Assembly: GCA_947505055.1 (NCBI GenBank)
Contig: CANNLO010000031.1
Coordinates: forward strand, 1 to 23,649
Direction of reading: 5' to 3'
Length of the DNA stretch: 23,649 bases
Source of the DNA: Methylococcaceae bacterium
GTDB lineage: Bacteria; Pseudomonadota; Gammaproteobacteria; Methylococcales; Methylomonadaceae
Part shown: in pieces, positions 8,268-18,164 of the stretch
How the letters are laid out: every line of letters starts with the position of its first letter
Numbering within the stretch: position 1 is the stretch's first letter
Notes under the pieces: generated by a model
What the model was told of the DNA's origin: nothing
Databases searched by the model: none
The model's input: only the letters and a program-made list of their open reading frames with translations
Translations under genes and position numbers: made by a program

Positions 8268-9488
8268 ATGAAGATGAAAAAAGGATTTTTATTATCCGTA
8301 GCGTTCTTCTACTCAACAAGCGTTCAGGCTTACGAGTATATTTTTGAACCTGTATTTAATTCGAGTGAACGGTATGAAAGTAACCTGTTCATGCAACCAA
8401 CTCCTCGGCAAGGTAACTGGATCAGTACCTTATCGCCAGCCTTAAATTTTGGCTTACGGCATGAAACTGGAGAATTAAACTCAACATTAACCTGGAATCA
8501 ATTGCTTTACAACAATCAATCTGAATTAGATAGGGCTGAGCAATTGTTTAGTTCTCGTTATCAGCATCAATTCCAACGGTTTAATTGGAGTTTAGGCGGT
8601 GGATATAACAACCAGTCTTCATTAAATTCCGAAACGACTCCAGCTGGTATACTATCAACTCAGGTGACGAGTAAAAATATAAGCTTGTCTCCGTCGGTTA
8701 GTTATACTTTAGATGAGTTAAATACGCTTTCTGTTAATTATGCTTACAGTAAAGCTACTTACAGTAAAACGACCGCTAACATTTTTCTGTCGGATTATAC
8801 TAATCAACAAGTTTCTTCATCTCTCAGCCATGTCTACTCTCAAAGAGACTCGTATAACGTGTCGATTTCCGGCACGTTATACGAAACACAACCACAGTTT
8901 GTGATAATCCCACGGCAAACTACCTATAATTATGTTACTCAACTAGGTTGGCAACATAGATTCAGCGAACAACTATCTACTTCTTTATCTGGTGGTATAA
9001 ATTATTCGCAGTTTGAGTCGACACAACAAATACCTGCGTTTTTTTCAGGAATTCAATTTGTGCCTGCTTCAACAGTTACAACCCAACAAAATAATTTTGG
9101 CATGGTTTTCAGCGCATCGATAACAAAGTCCTTTGAAAGGAGTTCTATTTCTTTTTCAGGCTCGCAAAATCAATCGCCTTCTGCCGTGGGCACGCAAACG
9201 CAACAGCAACTTTCAATTAACACTTCTTATATGATTGATGATCGTTGGAGTTCAGCTTTATCGGCAAGTTATAACAAAAGTGACATAACCGGTCAGTCGA
9301 ATAGTTCATTCAATAGAACTTATTATTCTCTTAACCCCAATATAAACTGGAAATGTTCTCCAGAAATTAACCTAGGTTTATCGTATACCTATCGTCAACA
9401 AGAATTTTTAAACAGTAATACTCAATCTAGTTTGGGCAATACTGTTCAACTTAACTTTTCTTATCAACCCAAACTCAACCTCAGGTGA
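8268..9488 (+). CDS. Outer-membrane beta-barrel protein of XrtA/EPS loci
   Basis: This 406-residue protein has a signal peptide (MKMKKGFLLSVAFFYSTSVQA) and then almost only amphipathic beta-strand pattern, rich in Ser, Asn, Gln, Thr and Tyr (for example SLGGGYNNQSSLN, SLSPSVSYTLDELNTLSVNYAYSK). This is the look of the PEP-CTERM-system-associated outer-membrane barrel family found next to export and Wzz genes. It may be the outer-membrane exit pore or an accessory barrel. It ends in KLNLR rather than the aromatic terminal residue common in barrels, so its last strand may be unusual. A second ATG two codons in (8274) is possible. Its stop codon overlaps an AGGTGA Shine-Dalgarno for the next gene. 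Confidence 0.8.
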   Translation: MKMKKGFLLSVAFFYSTSVQAYEYIFEPVFNSSERYESNLFMQPTPRQGNWISTLSPALNFGLRHETGELNSTLTWNQLLYNNQSELDRAEQLFSSRYQHQFQRFNWSLGGGYNNQSSLNSETTPAGILSTQVTSKNISLSPSVSYTLDELNTLSVNYAYSKATYSKTTANIFLSDYTNQQVSSSLSHVYSQRDSYNVSISGTLYETQPQFVIIPRQTTYNYVTQLGWQHRFSEQLSTSLSGGINYSQFESTQQIPAFFSGIQFVPASTVTTQQNNFGMVFSASITKSFERSSISFSGSQNQSPSAVGTQTQQQLSINTSYMIDDRWSSALSASYNKSDITGQSNSSFNRTYYSLNPNINWKCSPEINLGLSYTYRQQEFLNSNTQSSLGNTVQLNFSYQPKLNLR

Positions 9489-9494
9489 AATAGA

Positions 9495-11237
9495 GTGGAA
9501 AATCAAGCGATCGACATTAAAGATTATTTAAAAATAATAAAACGACGCAGCAAGTTTTTAGTGATCCCGTTTGTCGTGATTTCAATATTAAGTATCGTAT
9601 TGTCGGTAGTTCTACCTTCAGTCTATCGTTCGATGGCAACGATTCTGATTGAAGAGCAGGAAATTCCTTCAGACTTGGTTCGTTCGACCGTTACCTCTTT
9701 TGCTGATCAACGAATTCAGGTGATCAGTCAGCGCATCATGACACGACCCAATCTTGTCGAAATCATTAAGAAATATGATCTATATCCCAAAGAGCTGAAA
9801 TCAAAATCTGAAGAGAAAGTCCTGGCTGAAATGCGTAAAAGTATTAAGGTCGAAACCATCAGTGCCGACGTGGCTGGAAAATCCGGTTCGGGAACCAAAG
9901 CAACTATCGCGTTTACGCTCACTTTTGAGGATAAAGATCCTGCTATTTCACAAAAAGTGGCCAACGAGTTAACGTCGCTATTTCTTAAGGAAAATATTAA
10001 ATCGCGTACCGAATCAGCTGAAAATGCTACGCTTTTTTTAAGTGAAGAATCGCGCCGTTTAAAGGATAAAATTCAGCAAATACAAACTGAGTTAGCGGCT
10101 TTTAAAGAGAAAAATCTTAATCAGTTGCCTCAGATTAATCAGTTAAATCAATCTGAACTTACAAGCCTAAGCAGTCAATTGTTAAGTTTGGAGAGCCAAA
10201 AGCTTTCATTACGTGAACGCCAGTTTTATCTTGAAGGTGAGTTAGCGCAACTCGATCCAAATTCTATGGCTACGACTGCCACCGGCAATCGTGTTTTTGA
10301 CATGAAAGACCGGCTAAAGGTGCTGGAATCAGAGTATCCATCTTTACAGGCAAGTTACTCGGCCAATCATCCCGATGTTATCAAGTCTAAACGTGAAATT
10401 GACTCGTTAAAAAAACAAATAGGTACTAATGTTGATCTTAATAAGTTAAATGCCGAACTGACCAACAAAAAAGCTGAGCTGGCAATCTTTTCTAAACAAT
10501 ATTCAGATAAACACCCTGATGTAATTAAGCTGCAAAAGCAAATCAGCACTTTACAACAATCCATGGTAACTGCAAAAGAAACGGAAGCAACCAATACTGC
10601 GGTACATCCCGATAATCCAGCTTACATAACTTTAAAAGCACAGCTTGAATCAATCAATGCCGATTTTAAATCACTTGATAACACTGAAGCGAAACTTAAT
10701 AAGAAAAAAGACGATTTAATTGTGAGCTTGCGGCAAGCGCCGCTTGTAGAAAAACAATATACTGATCTAATTCAGGAGTTAGATAACTCAAATGTACGTT
10801 ATCGTGAAGTAAGCTCCAGAGAAATGGAAGCGCAGATTTCACAGCAACTTGAAGTTGAACGCAAGGGAGAACGCTTTACTTTGATTGATCCGCCTCAGGC
10901 CCCTCTGGATCCAATCAGTCCTAACCGACCGGCAATTTTGTTTCTTGGGTTAGTTTTTGCGCTTGCCAGTGGCTTTGGTAGTGTGTTTTTGGTGGAGATG
11001 TTGGGTTCAACAATCAATAACGAAAAAACCATTGCCGCTATTTTAGGTGTCGCTCCTTTAATAAGTATTCCTTATCTTGAAAGCAAAGAAGAAAGTGAAA
11101 GCCAATCAAAAAAACGAAATATTTTTATCATTGGCACCTTGATAATCTTTGCTATTTCAGTTGTGGTTTTACACTTTCTTGTGATGCCGCTGGATATTTT
11201 TTGGTACAAATTGTTACGTGTTATCAGTAATATCTAA
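9495..11237 (+). CDS. XrtA-associated Wzz/GumC-type chain-length determinant
   Basis: This 580-residue inner-membrane protein belongs to the polysaccharide co-polymerase class. It starts with a short cytosolic segment (IDIKDYLKIIKRRSKFL), then a first membrane helix (about residues 22-43). A long periplasmic region rich in coiled coil follows. The GumC/Wzz-type ERFTLIDPPQAPLDPISPNRP segment precedes the second helix (about 475-500). A further hydrophobic helix lies near the C-terminus (about 540-570), an extension beyond the usual two helices. HPDVIK occurs twice, at 292-297 and 340-345, within a 48-residue internal duplication. It would set polymer length and work with the export protein and the kinase-like gene downstream. 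Start is GTG at 9495, coupled to the upstream stop. Confidence 0.88.
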   Translation: MENQAIDIKDYLKIIKRRSKFLVIPFVVISILSIVLSVVLPSVYRSMATILIEEQEIPSDLVRSTVTSFADQRIQVISQRIMTRPNLVEIIKKYDLYPKELKSKSEEKVLAEMRKSIKVETISADVAGKSGSGTKATIAFTLTFEDKDPAISQKVANELTSLFLKENIKSRTESAENATLFLSEESRRLKDKIQQIQTELAAFKEKNLNQLPQINQLNQSELTSLSSQLLSLESQKLSLRERQFYLEGELAQLDPNSMATTATGNRVFDMKDRLKVLESEYPSLQASYSANHPDVIKSKREIDSLKKQIGTNVDLNKLNAELTNKKAELAIFSKQYSDKHPDVIKLQKQISTLQQSMVTAKETEATNTAVHPDNPAYITLKAQLESINADFKSLDNTEAKLNKKKDDLIVSLRQAPLVEKQYTDLIQELDNSNVRYREVSSREMEAQISQQLEVERKGERFTLIDPPQAPLDPISPNRPAILFLGLVFALASGFGSVFLVEMLGSTINNEKTIAAILGVAPLISIPYLESKEESESQSKKRNIFIIGTLIIFAISVVVLHFLVMPLDIFWYKLLRVISNI

Positions 11238-11256
11238 ATTAATCTAAATACGATAA

Positions 11257-12042
11257 ATGATGAGCCCAATGGAATCTAAGATGGAAACAAACAACGAATC
11301 AAAGTCTAAGTCTGCGATATTGCCAGCAGATAGTGCGCATTTTTCTTATACACAGACTCGAATCCAACCTACTCAAATACAAGACTTGCAGAGAAATAGA
11401 ATCATAACCGGATTTAAACCCGGTAAGTGGCTTGAATCTTTTAAAATGTTACGTACCCGTTGTTTGCAGTCTATGGATGCCATGAATTGGAATACTTTGG
11501 CGATATCCAGTCCAACCAACGGTACAGGAAATAGTCTCACGGCTGCTAATCTTGCAATTAGCATAGCGATGGAATTGGATAGAAGTGTTTTGTTGATTGA
11601 TGGCAATTTCCAGAATCCCAGTATTTGTAGATTATTTGGGATAAAGACAGAAGCCGGGCTTAGTGATTACTTATTAAATGACAAACCAATTAATGAGTTA
11701 TTAATTAATCCTGATATGGAAAGACTCGTCATCTTGCCTGCTGGCAAAGAGATGTTTAACTCCACAGAAATGTTGCGTTCCCCAAAAATGATTCGGTTAG
11801 TGTCGGAATTAAAGAATCGGTATCCCTCAAGAATTATTATTTTCGACATGCCACCTTTACTATCACAAGCGGATACATTGGGCTTTTCACCTTATGTGGA
11901 TTGCGTTTTATTGGTTGTTGAAGAAGGACATACTAAAGTTGATGATCTTAAACAGGCTACCTTGATGCTAAAGGATGTTAATGTTTTAGGTACAATCTTT
12001 AATAAAGCTTCAGATAATATAATCAAATATAAAAAAGTTTAA
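11257..12042 (+). CDS. BY-kinase-like ATPase (CpsD/CapB type) with altered Walker A
   Basis: This 261-residue cytoplasmic protein resembles the CpsD/CapB bacterial tyrosine kinases that partner Wzz-like proteins in exopolysaccharide loci. Typical segments are SFKMLRTRCLQ (about 61-71), ISSPTNGTGNSLTAANLAIS (Walker A region), VLLIDGNF (Walker A', D115), GLSDYLL, LPAGKEMFNSTEMLRSPKM, and IIIFDMPPLLSQADT (Walker B, D197). The Walker A lysine expected in GxGKS/T is Asn92 (codon AAT, 11530-11532), and Walker A' has lost the usual second acidic residue. The C-terminus has one tyrosine (IIKYKKV), not a Tyr cluster. It may be a catalytically weak or dead partner that still binds the Wzz-like protein. 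The start is uncertain: ATGs at 11257, 11260, 11269 and 11281 are all possible and none has a strong ribosome binding site. Confidence 0.82.
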   Translation: MMSPMESKMETNNESKSKSAILPADSAHFSYTQTRIQPTQIQDLQRNRIITGFKPGKWLESFKMLRTRCLQSMDAMNWNTLAISSPTNGTGNSLTAANLAISIAMELDRSVLLIDGNFQNPSICRLFGIKTEAGLSDYLLNDKPINELLINPDMERLVILPAGKEMFNSTEMLRSPKMIRLVSELKNRYPSRIIIFDMPPLLSQADTLGFSPYVDCVLLVVEEGHTKVDDLKQATLMLKDVNVLGTIFNKASDNIIKYKKV

Positions 12043-12101
12043 TCGTATTCTTATCTGTAAACACGGGCAGAATATCTGATCTGTGGTTAAGCTGTTTGTA
12101 A

Positions 12102-12764
12102 ATGATTGAATTGACCAACGAACCTGTGCGACCTGTTTTGTATAGTTTTCGTCGCTGTCCTTATGCAATAAGAGCACGCTTGGCGATTGCAATAGCTGGT
12201 ATTGCTGTGGAATTGAGAGAGATTGATTTACGGGATAAACCTACAGCGCTACTGGCTGTTTCTCCCAAAGCTACAGTGCCAGTGTTGCTGCTTGAGAAGG
12301 GTGACGTTCTTGAGCAAAGTCTTGATATTATGTTTTGGGCGCTGCGCCAGAATGATCCCGGGCAATGGCTAAAAATTTCTTCGTTACAAAATGCCGAGCA
12401 GATTATTAGACAGAATGACGAGGACTTCAAATATTATTTAGATCGCTATAAATATGCCGATCGTTATCCTGAATATTCCAAACTTCATTATAGGCAGCAA
12501 GCTGAGCAATTTTTGCTTACGCTTGAAGAACGCTTAGCTTCAAGCCCATTTTTGTGTGGTGATTGTTTTTCGTTGGCTGATGCAGCCATTATTCCATTTA
12601 TACGCCAGTTTGCCGCAGTTGATTCGGCTTGGTTTGTGTACTCCCCTTATCCTCGAATTAAACAGTGGCTTGATGGTTTTTTTAGCTCAAATTTATTTGA
12701 AGGGATTATGAATAAATATCAAGTTTGGAAGCCTAATGACCCCATAGTGCTTTTTGGATTATGA
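12102..12764 (+). CDS. Glutathione S-transferase family protein
   Basis: This 220-residue cytosolic protein has a thioredoxin-like N-terminal GST domain (about 10-85) with the motif YSFRRCPYAIRARLAIAIAG, followed by the cis-Pro segment ATVPVLLLEKGDVLEQSLDI. The C-terminal helical domain includes LEERLASSPFLCGDCFSLADAAIIPFIRQ, with the conserved Asp of the GST fold. The CPYA cysteine suggests a Cys-type GST or glutaredoxin-like thiol transferase rather than a Ser/Tyr type. Its substrate is unknown. It lies 59 bases after the kinase-like gene, so cotranscription is possible, but the link to polysaccharide export is unclear. The terminator at 12823 ends this strand's transcription. Confidence 0.85.
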   Translation: MIELTNEPVRPVLYSFRRCPYAIRARLAIAIAGIAVELREIDLRDKPTALLAVSPKATVPVLLLEKGDVLEQSLDIMFWALRQNDPGQWLKISSLQNAEQIIRQNDEDFKYYLDRYKYADRYPEYSKLHYRQQAEQFLLTLEERLASSPFLCGDCFSLADAAIIPFIRQFAAVDSAWFVYSPYPRIKQWLDGFFSSNLFEGIMNKYQVWKPNDPIVLFGL

Positions 12765-12822
12765 GCAAAGCTTAACAAGATTCTATGATCAGTATAGAGC
12801 GTGATTAAAAAAGTTAAGATCT

Positions 12823-12862
12823 AAAAAACATTGGCCGCCTTTGGGGTTGGCCAATGTTTTTT
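12823..12862. terminator. Bidirectional rho-independent terminator
   Basis: A 14-bp perfect stem (12823-12836 with 12849-12862) with a 12-nt loop has A-tracts and T-tracts on its outer ends. It can stop transcription both from the GST gene (plus) and from dxs (minus, stop at 12897). Confidence 0.88.
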
Positions 12863-12896
12863 AAAAGCACGCTGTGGCGTTTTAGGGGAGCGGGTA

Positions 12897-14759
12897 TTAA
12901 GCGCAAAAAGATTCAATGCTTGTTAAAATTCCCTGAATGTCCAGAGCGCACAATGAAAGTAACTCTTCGCGTGTTCCTTGTTCGACAAAGCTGTCAGGCA
13001 GACCGATATTCAAAACGGGCATCAAGATGCGTTGAGCTTGCAGGAACTCATTAACTGCACTACCTGCTCCACCCGCGATTACATTTTCTTCGACAGTAAT
13101 CAGTACTTCGTGAGATTTTGCCATTTCTAGAATCAGGTCAGCATCGATAGGCTTGATAAATCGCATGTTGACTACGGTAGCGCCTAATTGTTTTCCAACT
13201 TCCAATGCCGGAGTTACCATGCTGCCCCAGGCAAGTATCGCAATACGACTGCCCTGGTGACGAATCTCGGCTTTACCCAAAGGCAAGGCAGTCATGGATT
13301 TGTCGACTGCAACCCCGGGACCTTTACCCCGAGGATAACGAACCGAAGCGGGTCCTACATGCATAAACCCGGTATAAAGCATTTGGCGACATTCATTTTC
13401 ATCGGCAGGCGCCATTACCAACATGTTAGGAATACAGCGCATGTAACTATAATCAAAGCTACCGGCGTGAGTTGGACCATCTGGACCAACCAAGCCGGCG
13501 CGATCCAGAGCAAATAGTACATCCAGATTCTGGATGGCGACATCGTGAATCATCTGATCATAAGCGCGTTGTAAAAATGTCGAATAAATCGCAACAACCG
13601 GTTTTGCGCCCTGGCAGGCTTGTCCTGCGGCAAGCGTTACCGCATGTTGTTCCGCAATTGCGACATCAAAATAACGTTTTGGAAATTGTTCGGAGAACTT
13701 TACCAGGCCGGATCCTTCGCGCATGGCAGGTGTAATGCCCAGTAGACGTTCGTCTTGTGCTGCCATATCGCACAGCCAGTTACCAAATACTTCTGTGTAA
13801 GTTGGGTGAGGGGAGGGCGTTGATTTAGGTAGGAAATCCTTGGTTGGATCAAAGGCGGGTACGCCGTGATAGGCCAAAGGATCTTTTTCGGCAGGGGCGT
13901 AGCCTTTGCCTTTTTTAGTGACGATATGCAAAAAACGAGGGCCGGAAATGTTCTTTAGGTTTTCCAGTGTTGAAACCAGCATGTCAACGTCATGCCCGTC
14001 TATCGGCCCTATATAATTAAAGCCTAATTCTTCAAACAAGGTGCCGGGTACAATCATGCCTTTCATGTGTTCTTCAGTACGTCGTGCCAATTCCCAAACG
14101 CTGGGCATGCTGCTTAAGGCTTTTTTGCTATTTTCACGCATCGAAGAATAAAACTGGCTGGATAAAATCTTGGTCAGGTAGTTGTTCATTGCGCCGACAG
14201 GTGGCGATATAGACATGTCATTGTCATTTAAAATGACCAATAAGTCCGCATCCAGCGCGCCTGCATGGTTCATCGCTTCAAAGGCCATGCCGCCTGTGAT
14301 GCTGCCGTCGCCAATGATGGCAACCATTTTTTTGTTCTCGCCTTTCAGTTCTGAAGCAATGGCCATGCCTAAAGCGGCACTGATTGAGGTGCTGGAGTGG
14401 CCAACGCCGAAAGCATCGTATTCACTTTCTGCCCGGTTTGGAAAAGCCGAAACCCCATCCTTGGTGCGAATGGTGGTCATCCGGTCTTTACGTCCGGTAA
14501 GAATTTTGTGCGGATAAGCCTGGTGACCCACATCCCAAACCAACTGGTCAGAAGGCGTGTCAAAGACGTAATGCAGTGCGACGGTTAATTCAACGGTACC
14601 TAGGCCGGCCGAAAAATGGCCGCCGGAAATACTGACGGTATGAGTTAAAAATTCGCGTAATTCTTTTGCCAACGGCTTAAGCAGGTTCTTTGATAATTTG
14701 CGAACATCGGCTGGCGTGTTTATGTCTTTTAGCAGTGGATAATTATGTATTGTATTCAT
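12897..14759 (-). CDS. dxs: 1-deoxy-D-xylulose-5-phosphate synthase
   Basis: This 620-residue enzyme condenses pyruvate and glyceraldehyde 3-phosphate with thiamine diphosphate, the first step of the MEP pathway that feeds isoprenoids and so squalene. Motifs are clear: [30 protein letters not shown], the ThDP-binding [18 protein letters not shown] ending in NDNDMSI, and the C-terminal transketolase-like parts [13 protein letters not shown] and [10 protein letters not shown]. Length agrees with the family. The ATG at 14759 lies one base after the copD stop. It is the last gene of the minus-strand isoprenoid/hopanoid/copper run and is followed by a bidirectional terminator. Confidence 0.97.
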   Translation of the reverse strand: MNTIHNYPLLKDINTPADVRKLSKNLLKPLAKELREFLTHTVSISGGHFSAGLGTVELTVALHYVFDTPSDQLVWDVGHQAYPHKILTGRKDRMTTIRTKDGVSAFPNRAESEYDAFGVGHSSTSISAALGMAIASELKGENKKMVAIIGDGSITGGMAFEAMNHAGALDADLLVILNDNDMSISPPVGAMNNYLTKILSSQFYSSMRENSKKALSSMPSVWELARRTEEHMKGMIVPGTLFEELGFNYIGPIDGHDVDMLVSTLENLKNISGPRFLHIVTKKGKGYAPAEKDPLAYHGVPAFDPTKDFLPKSTPSPHPTYTEVFGNWLCDMAAQDERLLGITPAMREGSGLVKFSEQFPKRYFDVAIAEQHAVTLAAGQACQGAKPVVAIYSTFLQRAYDQMIHDVAIQNLDVLFALDRAGLVGPDGPTHAGSFDYSYMRCIPNMLVMAPADENECRQMLYTGFMHVGPASVRYPRGKGPGVAVDKSMTALPLGKAEIRHQGSRIAILAWGSMVTPALEVGKQLGATVVNMRFIKPIDADLILEMAKSHEVLITVEENVIAGGAGSAVNEFLQAQRILMPVLNIGLPDSFVEQGTREELLSLCALDIQGILTSIESFCA

Positions 14760-14760
14760 A

Positions 14761-16398
14761 TTAATAAAGTGGTTCGCGATAGAACATCAGGATGATGCCA
14801 ATCTGAAACAGGGCGGCAACAGAAATAAAACCGGCTATTTCTTTGCCCGGTCTGTCCAATTTTAATTCCAGCCAACGTCCACAGGCTAGAATAAGGGAAA
14901 ATATCCCCATTGTAGTGTGACCAACTTGGATAAGGAAAGCGCTTTTGGCCTGGAAGCCAACATGCGAATGGGTCAATAGCATTAAACCGCCAAAAGCTGC
15001 CAGTAACGGAAAAACATAAGGCAATTTACTGTGCGGATTTTTGGTTATTCTGGCGCAAAGTTCAAAAATACCTAGAACAAATACTAATAATGTTGCAATT
15101 CTATGTTGTAGCACTTCGCCATTATTAAAGGTGCTGTCCCAAAATCCCAATGGCCCTAAAGGCCAGGTTTCTGCATCACTACGGAAAAACAGAAAAATAC
15201 CCAGACCAACAAAGCCCAAAGGCCAGTATTTGAAATTATTAAAACCGGGGTATCTGACATAGGACAGCATCGCAAAGAAGCTCATGACTGTCAGGAATAT
15301 TCCGGCGATATTATGATTGTAGTTTGACCATTCGGTTGCCGCCATTGAGGGTACCTGTCCGACAATGGCTACGCGACCGGCTTCACCGGCAATCAAGTCT
15401 GAATGTGTAGGAGAATTCAGACTTGGGATTTGAGGGGTAAAAGTCCCTACAACTTCTTGCCAGCTTGCGGTCAGGCTGGCAATATCAATTGCAGGGGGTT
15501 GTGATGCCAGGCTGGCAGCGGTAAATAATAAGGTAATAAGGACGAAGGTCTCGGCTTCAATATAATAAGGAACTCGATTATTTAAGGCATGTGCGTTGCC
15601 TGATACGCCATATTCCTTAACGGCACTCTTGTTTAGCCAGGCAAAACCCAGAGCAATCGCCAGCAAGGTGATTTTTACCATTAACAAATTACCGTAACCT
15701 GAGCCAATTAGGCCATTCCAGCTGTCGATATACTGTAAAGCAATCGGCAAGCCTGAAATCAGGATCATGGCGACAGATACTATTCCGAATAAGGAAAACC
15801 GTTTGAGTAAAATAGGCCACAATTCTGTTGGAACTTGTTGTTTACCGCGCAACAACCACAGATTAACCAGTTGGAATATACCGCCAATCCATGCCGCAGC
15901 GGCAAGTTGATGAACAACCGTAAGCGACATTAACAGGTATTTATTATCGAAACGTCCAGCACCATGAACCAGCCAGGCGCCAGAAATAATCATGGGCACA
16001 GCAACAATGCCTGCGTTTATCCAGTGCTGTTTGGAATAAGGATTTTTGCTTAGGTAGCGATAGCAGTAGGTGGCCAGTATCAAGGTCAACAGGGTTCTGA
16101 TGATGCCGCCAATGAACTGCGTGGTGCCGGCGAACTCCGGAAATGGCCAGCGCTCAAGGACTGCGGTCATTAGCCAGATTTTAAGAACAATCTTGAAAGC
16201 TTGTGCAGCAGCCAGCCAAAAACCACCTTTATATAAAAGAGTGATGGTTTTTTGCAGTAATACCGAAGGGTATTGATTGCTTTGCTGCCACGGGCGTAAA
16301 ACAAATAGTCCCCAAAACAGGCCACCGATTGCCAAGCAATAACAAATCAGATCAAACCCGCCAATGAGAGAATCAAGAAAATCAGCTATACCAGCCAT
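14761..16398 (-). CDS. copD: CopD-family copper resistance membrane protein
   Basis: This 545-residue polytopic inner-membrane protein has an N-terminal half with about eight helices and a CopD domain (around residues 160-290, e.g. [28 protein letters not shown]). A loop of about 70 residues (roughly 300-365) looks extracytoplasmic. The C-terminal membrane half is rich in helix-associated histidines ([25 protein letters not shown]) that could bind metal or haem. Known CopD proteins work with periplasmic CopC in copper uptake or handling. The ATG at 16398 follows the copC stop by eight bases, and the AGGA of its ribosome binding site overlaps that stop, indicating tight coupling. The dxs ATG follows one base after its own stop. 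The assignment of the C-terminal half is less certain than the CopD part. Confidence 0.82.
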   Translation of the reverse strand: MAGIADFLDSLIGGFDLICYCLAIGGLFWGLFVLRPWQQSNQYPSVLLQKTITLLYKGGFWLAAAQAFKIVLKIWLMTAVLERWPFPEFAGTTQFIGGIIRTLLTLILATYCYRYLSKNPYSKQHWINAGIVAVPMIISGAWLVHGAGRFDNKYLLMSLTVVHQLAAAAWIGGIFQLVNLWLLRGKQQVPTELWPILLKRFSLFGIVSVAMILISGLPIALQYIDSWNGLIGSGYGNLLMVKITLLAIALGFAWLNKSAVKEYGVSGNAHALNNRVPYYIEAETFVLITLLFTAASLASQPPAIDIASLTASWQEVVGTFTPQIPSLNSPTHSDLIAGEAGRVAIVGQVPSMAATEWSNYNHNIAGIFLTVMSFFAMLSYVRYPGFNNFKYWPLGFVGLGIFLFFRSDAETWPLGPLGFWDSTFNNGEVLQHRIATLLVFVLGIFELCARITKNPHSKLPYVFPLLAAFGGLMLLTHSHVGFQAKSAFLIQVGHTTMGIFSLILACGRWLELKLDRPGKEIAGFISVAALFQIGIILMFYREPLY

Positions 16399-16406
16399 TG
16401 CTTATC

Positions 16407-16763
16407 CTATTGAGAAACGGAAAAATGAATAACGTCTTCAGTCAAATGACCATCAGCAGCGAAGACTTTGAATCTTAGCGCATAATCACCGGCTTCCAAG
16501 GCTGGAATAGAGACAATGACCTGGCCTTGTTTAGGACCAATTGTGGCGCCCAGTATTTTATGAGCATCACCTTTGCTTACCAGGAATATTTGAGACAAGC
16601 CCAATTCTATCTGCGAATTAAAAGATAATTCGACCTTTGCAGGCGTATTAACATGGATAGGTGTTATTTTTAATGAATAATCAGTTATAACAGCATGAGC
16701 CAAAGTTTCATGTGCATAAATAAAAACTAATACCAGTAAAATGAACTTTAGTGTTTTTTGCAT
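16407..16763 (-). CDS. copC: CopC-family periplasmic copper-binding protein
   Basis: This 118-residue protein has a signal peptide (about 1-22, ending ETLA) that leaves His23 at the mature N-terminus (HAVITDYS). The rest is a CopC-type beta-sandwich with PAKVELSFNSQIE, LEAGDYALRFKVFAADGHLTED and a final FSV strand. The mature N-terminal His with D104 and H106 of ADGH are the expected Cu(II) site residues in CopC proteins. No Met-rich Cu(I) loop is seen. It begins 15 bases after the hpnO stop with a modest GAG ribosome binding site. It would deliver or buffer copper for CopD. Confidence 0.87.
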   Translation of the reverse strand: MQKTLKFILLVLVFIYAHETLAHAVITDYSLKITPIHVNTPAKVELSFNSQIELGLSQIFLVSKGDAHKILGATIGPKQGQVIVSIPALEAGDYALRFKVFAADGHLTEDVIHFSVSQ

Positions 16764-16778
16764 TATTGTCTCGTATAA

Positions 16779-18164
16779 CTATTTCTTGCCTTTCAGGGCA
16801 TGTCCAGCGAGGTTTTTCCCTAGATCCCATATTGAACCAGGAATTTGATGGGTATCAGCTATGGCTTTATCAAAAGAGCTGACAATCGTGTCGCGGTCTT
16901 TTTGTGTTAAGTTTAAAGGAGGCAACAATTTGACTACATTCATGCCGTGACCTGCAACTTGTGTCAGTATGTGGTGTTCTTTAAATAATGGAATGGTCAC
17001 CATTTGGCAGAACAAGCCTTTATTTGCGGCCTCCAGCATTGCCCAGGCCGCTTTTAATTTTAGACTTTTGGGGGATTGAAATTCGATAGCGATCATCATG
17101 CCTTTGCCGCGCGCTTCTTTGAGAAATTCGTATTTTGTCGACATGGCATTCAGGCTATTGATGATATCAGTGCCAACTTTCATGCTATTTTCTACCAGTT
17201 TTTCGTCTTCCATCACTCGAAGTGTCGCAAGTCCGGCCGCCATGGCCATATTGTTTTTGGAAAAGGTCGATCCATGAACCACGGCGCGATCCATACGGTT
17301 ATAAACGGTATCCATGATTTTTTGAGTCATGGCAACACCGCCTACCGGAACAAATCCGCCAGAAAGGGCTTTTGCCATGCAAATCATGTCAGGTTTGACA
17401 TTCCAGTGTTCGATTGCCCAGAATTTTCCGGTACGGCCTATGCCTGTTTGAACTTCATCTGCAACAAACAAAGTACCGTATTTTTTGCATAAACGTTCCA
17501 CTTCAGGCAGATAATTATCATCTGGTAAATTAACGCCTTTGCCTTGAATAGGTTCTACGATAAACGCCGCAACATCATTATTGCTTAGCGCTTTTTCGAG
17601 TGCGACTAGATCATTAAACGGCACTGAAATACAACCTGGTAATAAAGGGCCAAAACCTTCACGAAAAATTTCTTCACTAATTAATGAAAGTGCACCCATG
17701 GTCAAACCGTGATATCCGTGCTCACAAAACACGATTTTTTCGCGTTTTGTCGTATAACGGGCAAATTTAATTGCCGCTTCTACAGACTCTGTGCCCGAGT
17801 TACAAAAGAACATCTTATTAAGATTATCCGGTGTAGTTTTCAGGATTTCCTTGGCAAGCAAACCACTGAGCAAGGACACATCCATTTGTACCAGATTAGG
17901 AAGTTCCAGTGTTAAAGTTTCAGTTAAGGCGCTAATGACAGTAGGATGGTTGCGGCCTATCGCAAATACACCGAAGCCGCTGAGCAGATCCAGATACTCC
18001 GTGCCTTCTTGATCATAGAGATATTGACCTACGGCTTTTTTATAGTGACGGTCATAGCCGATGGTCTTTAAAACTCTGACCATCTGATTGTTTAAATGTT
18101 GTTCGTGCAGATCAAATTTGTCAGTGCTGTGTTGAGAAAAAAGTTCGGCGATACTGAATGACAT
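16779..18164 (-). CDS. hpnO: Hopanoid-type class III aminotransferase HpnO
   Basis: This PLP-dependent class III aminotransferase carries NSGTESVEAAIKFAR (phosphate binding), EHGYHGLTMGALS, FIVEPIQGKGVN, LFVADEVQTGIGRTGKFW and MICMAKALSGGF, whose Lys (residue 265 from the chosen start) is the predicted PLP Schiff-base lysine. In hopanoid producers HpnO forms the C-35 amino group of aminobacteriohopanepolyols. The gene's place between hpnG and the isoprenoid gene dxs, and the overall resemblance, support that over an acetylornithine-type enzyme. I choose the ATG at 18164 (461 residues) because GAGG lies seven bases upstream. A TTG at 18176 is possible but overlaps the Shine-Dalgarno. A 111-bp gap separates it from hpnG. 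Confidence 0.83.
   Translation of the reverse strand: MSFSIAELFSQHSTDKFDLHEQHLNNQMVRVLKTIGYDRHYKKAVGQYLYDQEGTEYLDLLSGFGVFAIGRNHPTVISALTETLTLELPNLVQMDVSLLSGLLAKEILKTTPDNLNKMFFCNSGTESVEAAIKFARYTTKREKIVFCEHGYHGLTMGALSLISEEIFREGFGPLLPGCISVPFNDLVALEKALSNNDVAAFIVEPIQGKGVNLPDDNYLPEVERLCKKYGTLFVADEVQTGIGRTGKFWAIEHWNVKPDMICMAKALSGGFVPVGGVAMTQKIMDTVYNRMDRAVVHGSTFSKNNMAMAAGLATLRVMEDEKLVENSMKVGTDIINSLNAMSTKYEFLKEARGKGMMIAIEFQSPKSLKLKAAWAMLEAANKGLFCQMVTIPLFKEHHILTQVAGHGMNVVKLLPPLNLTQKDRDTIVSSFDKAIADTHQIPGSIWDLGKNLAGHALKGKK

Noticed and set aside
13188..13735. Plus-strand open frames opposite dxs
   Set aside because: They are antisense to highly conserved dxs sequence and have no plausible domain.
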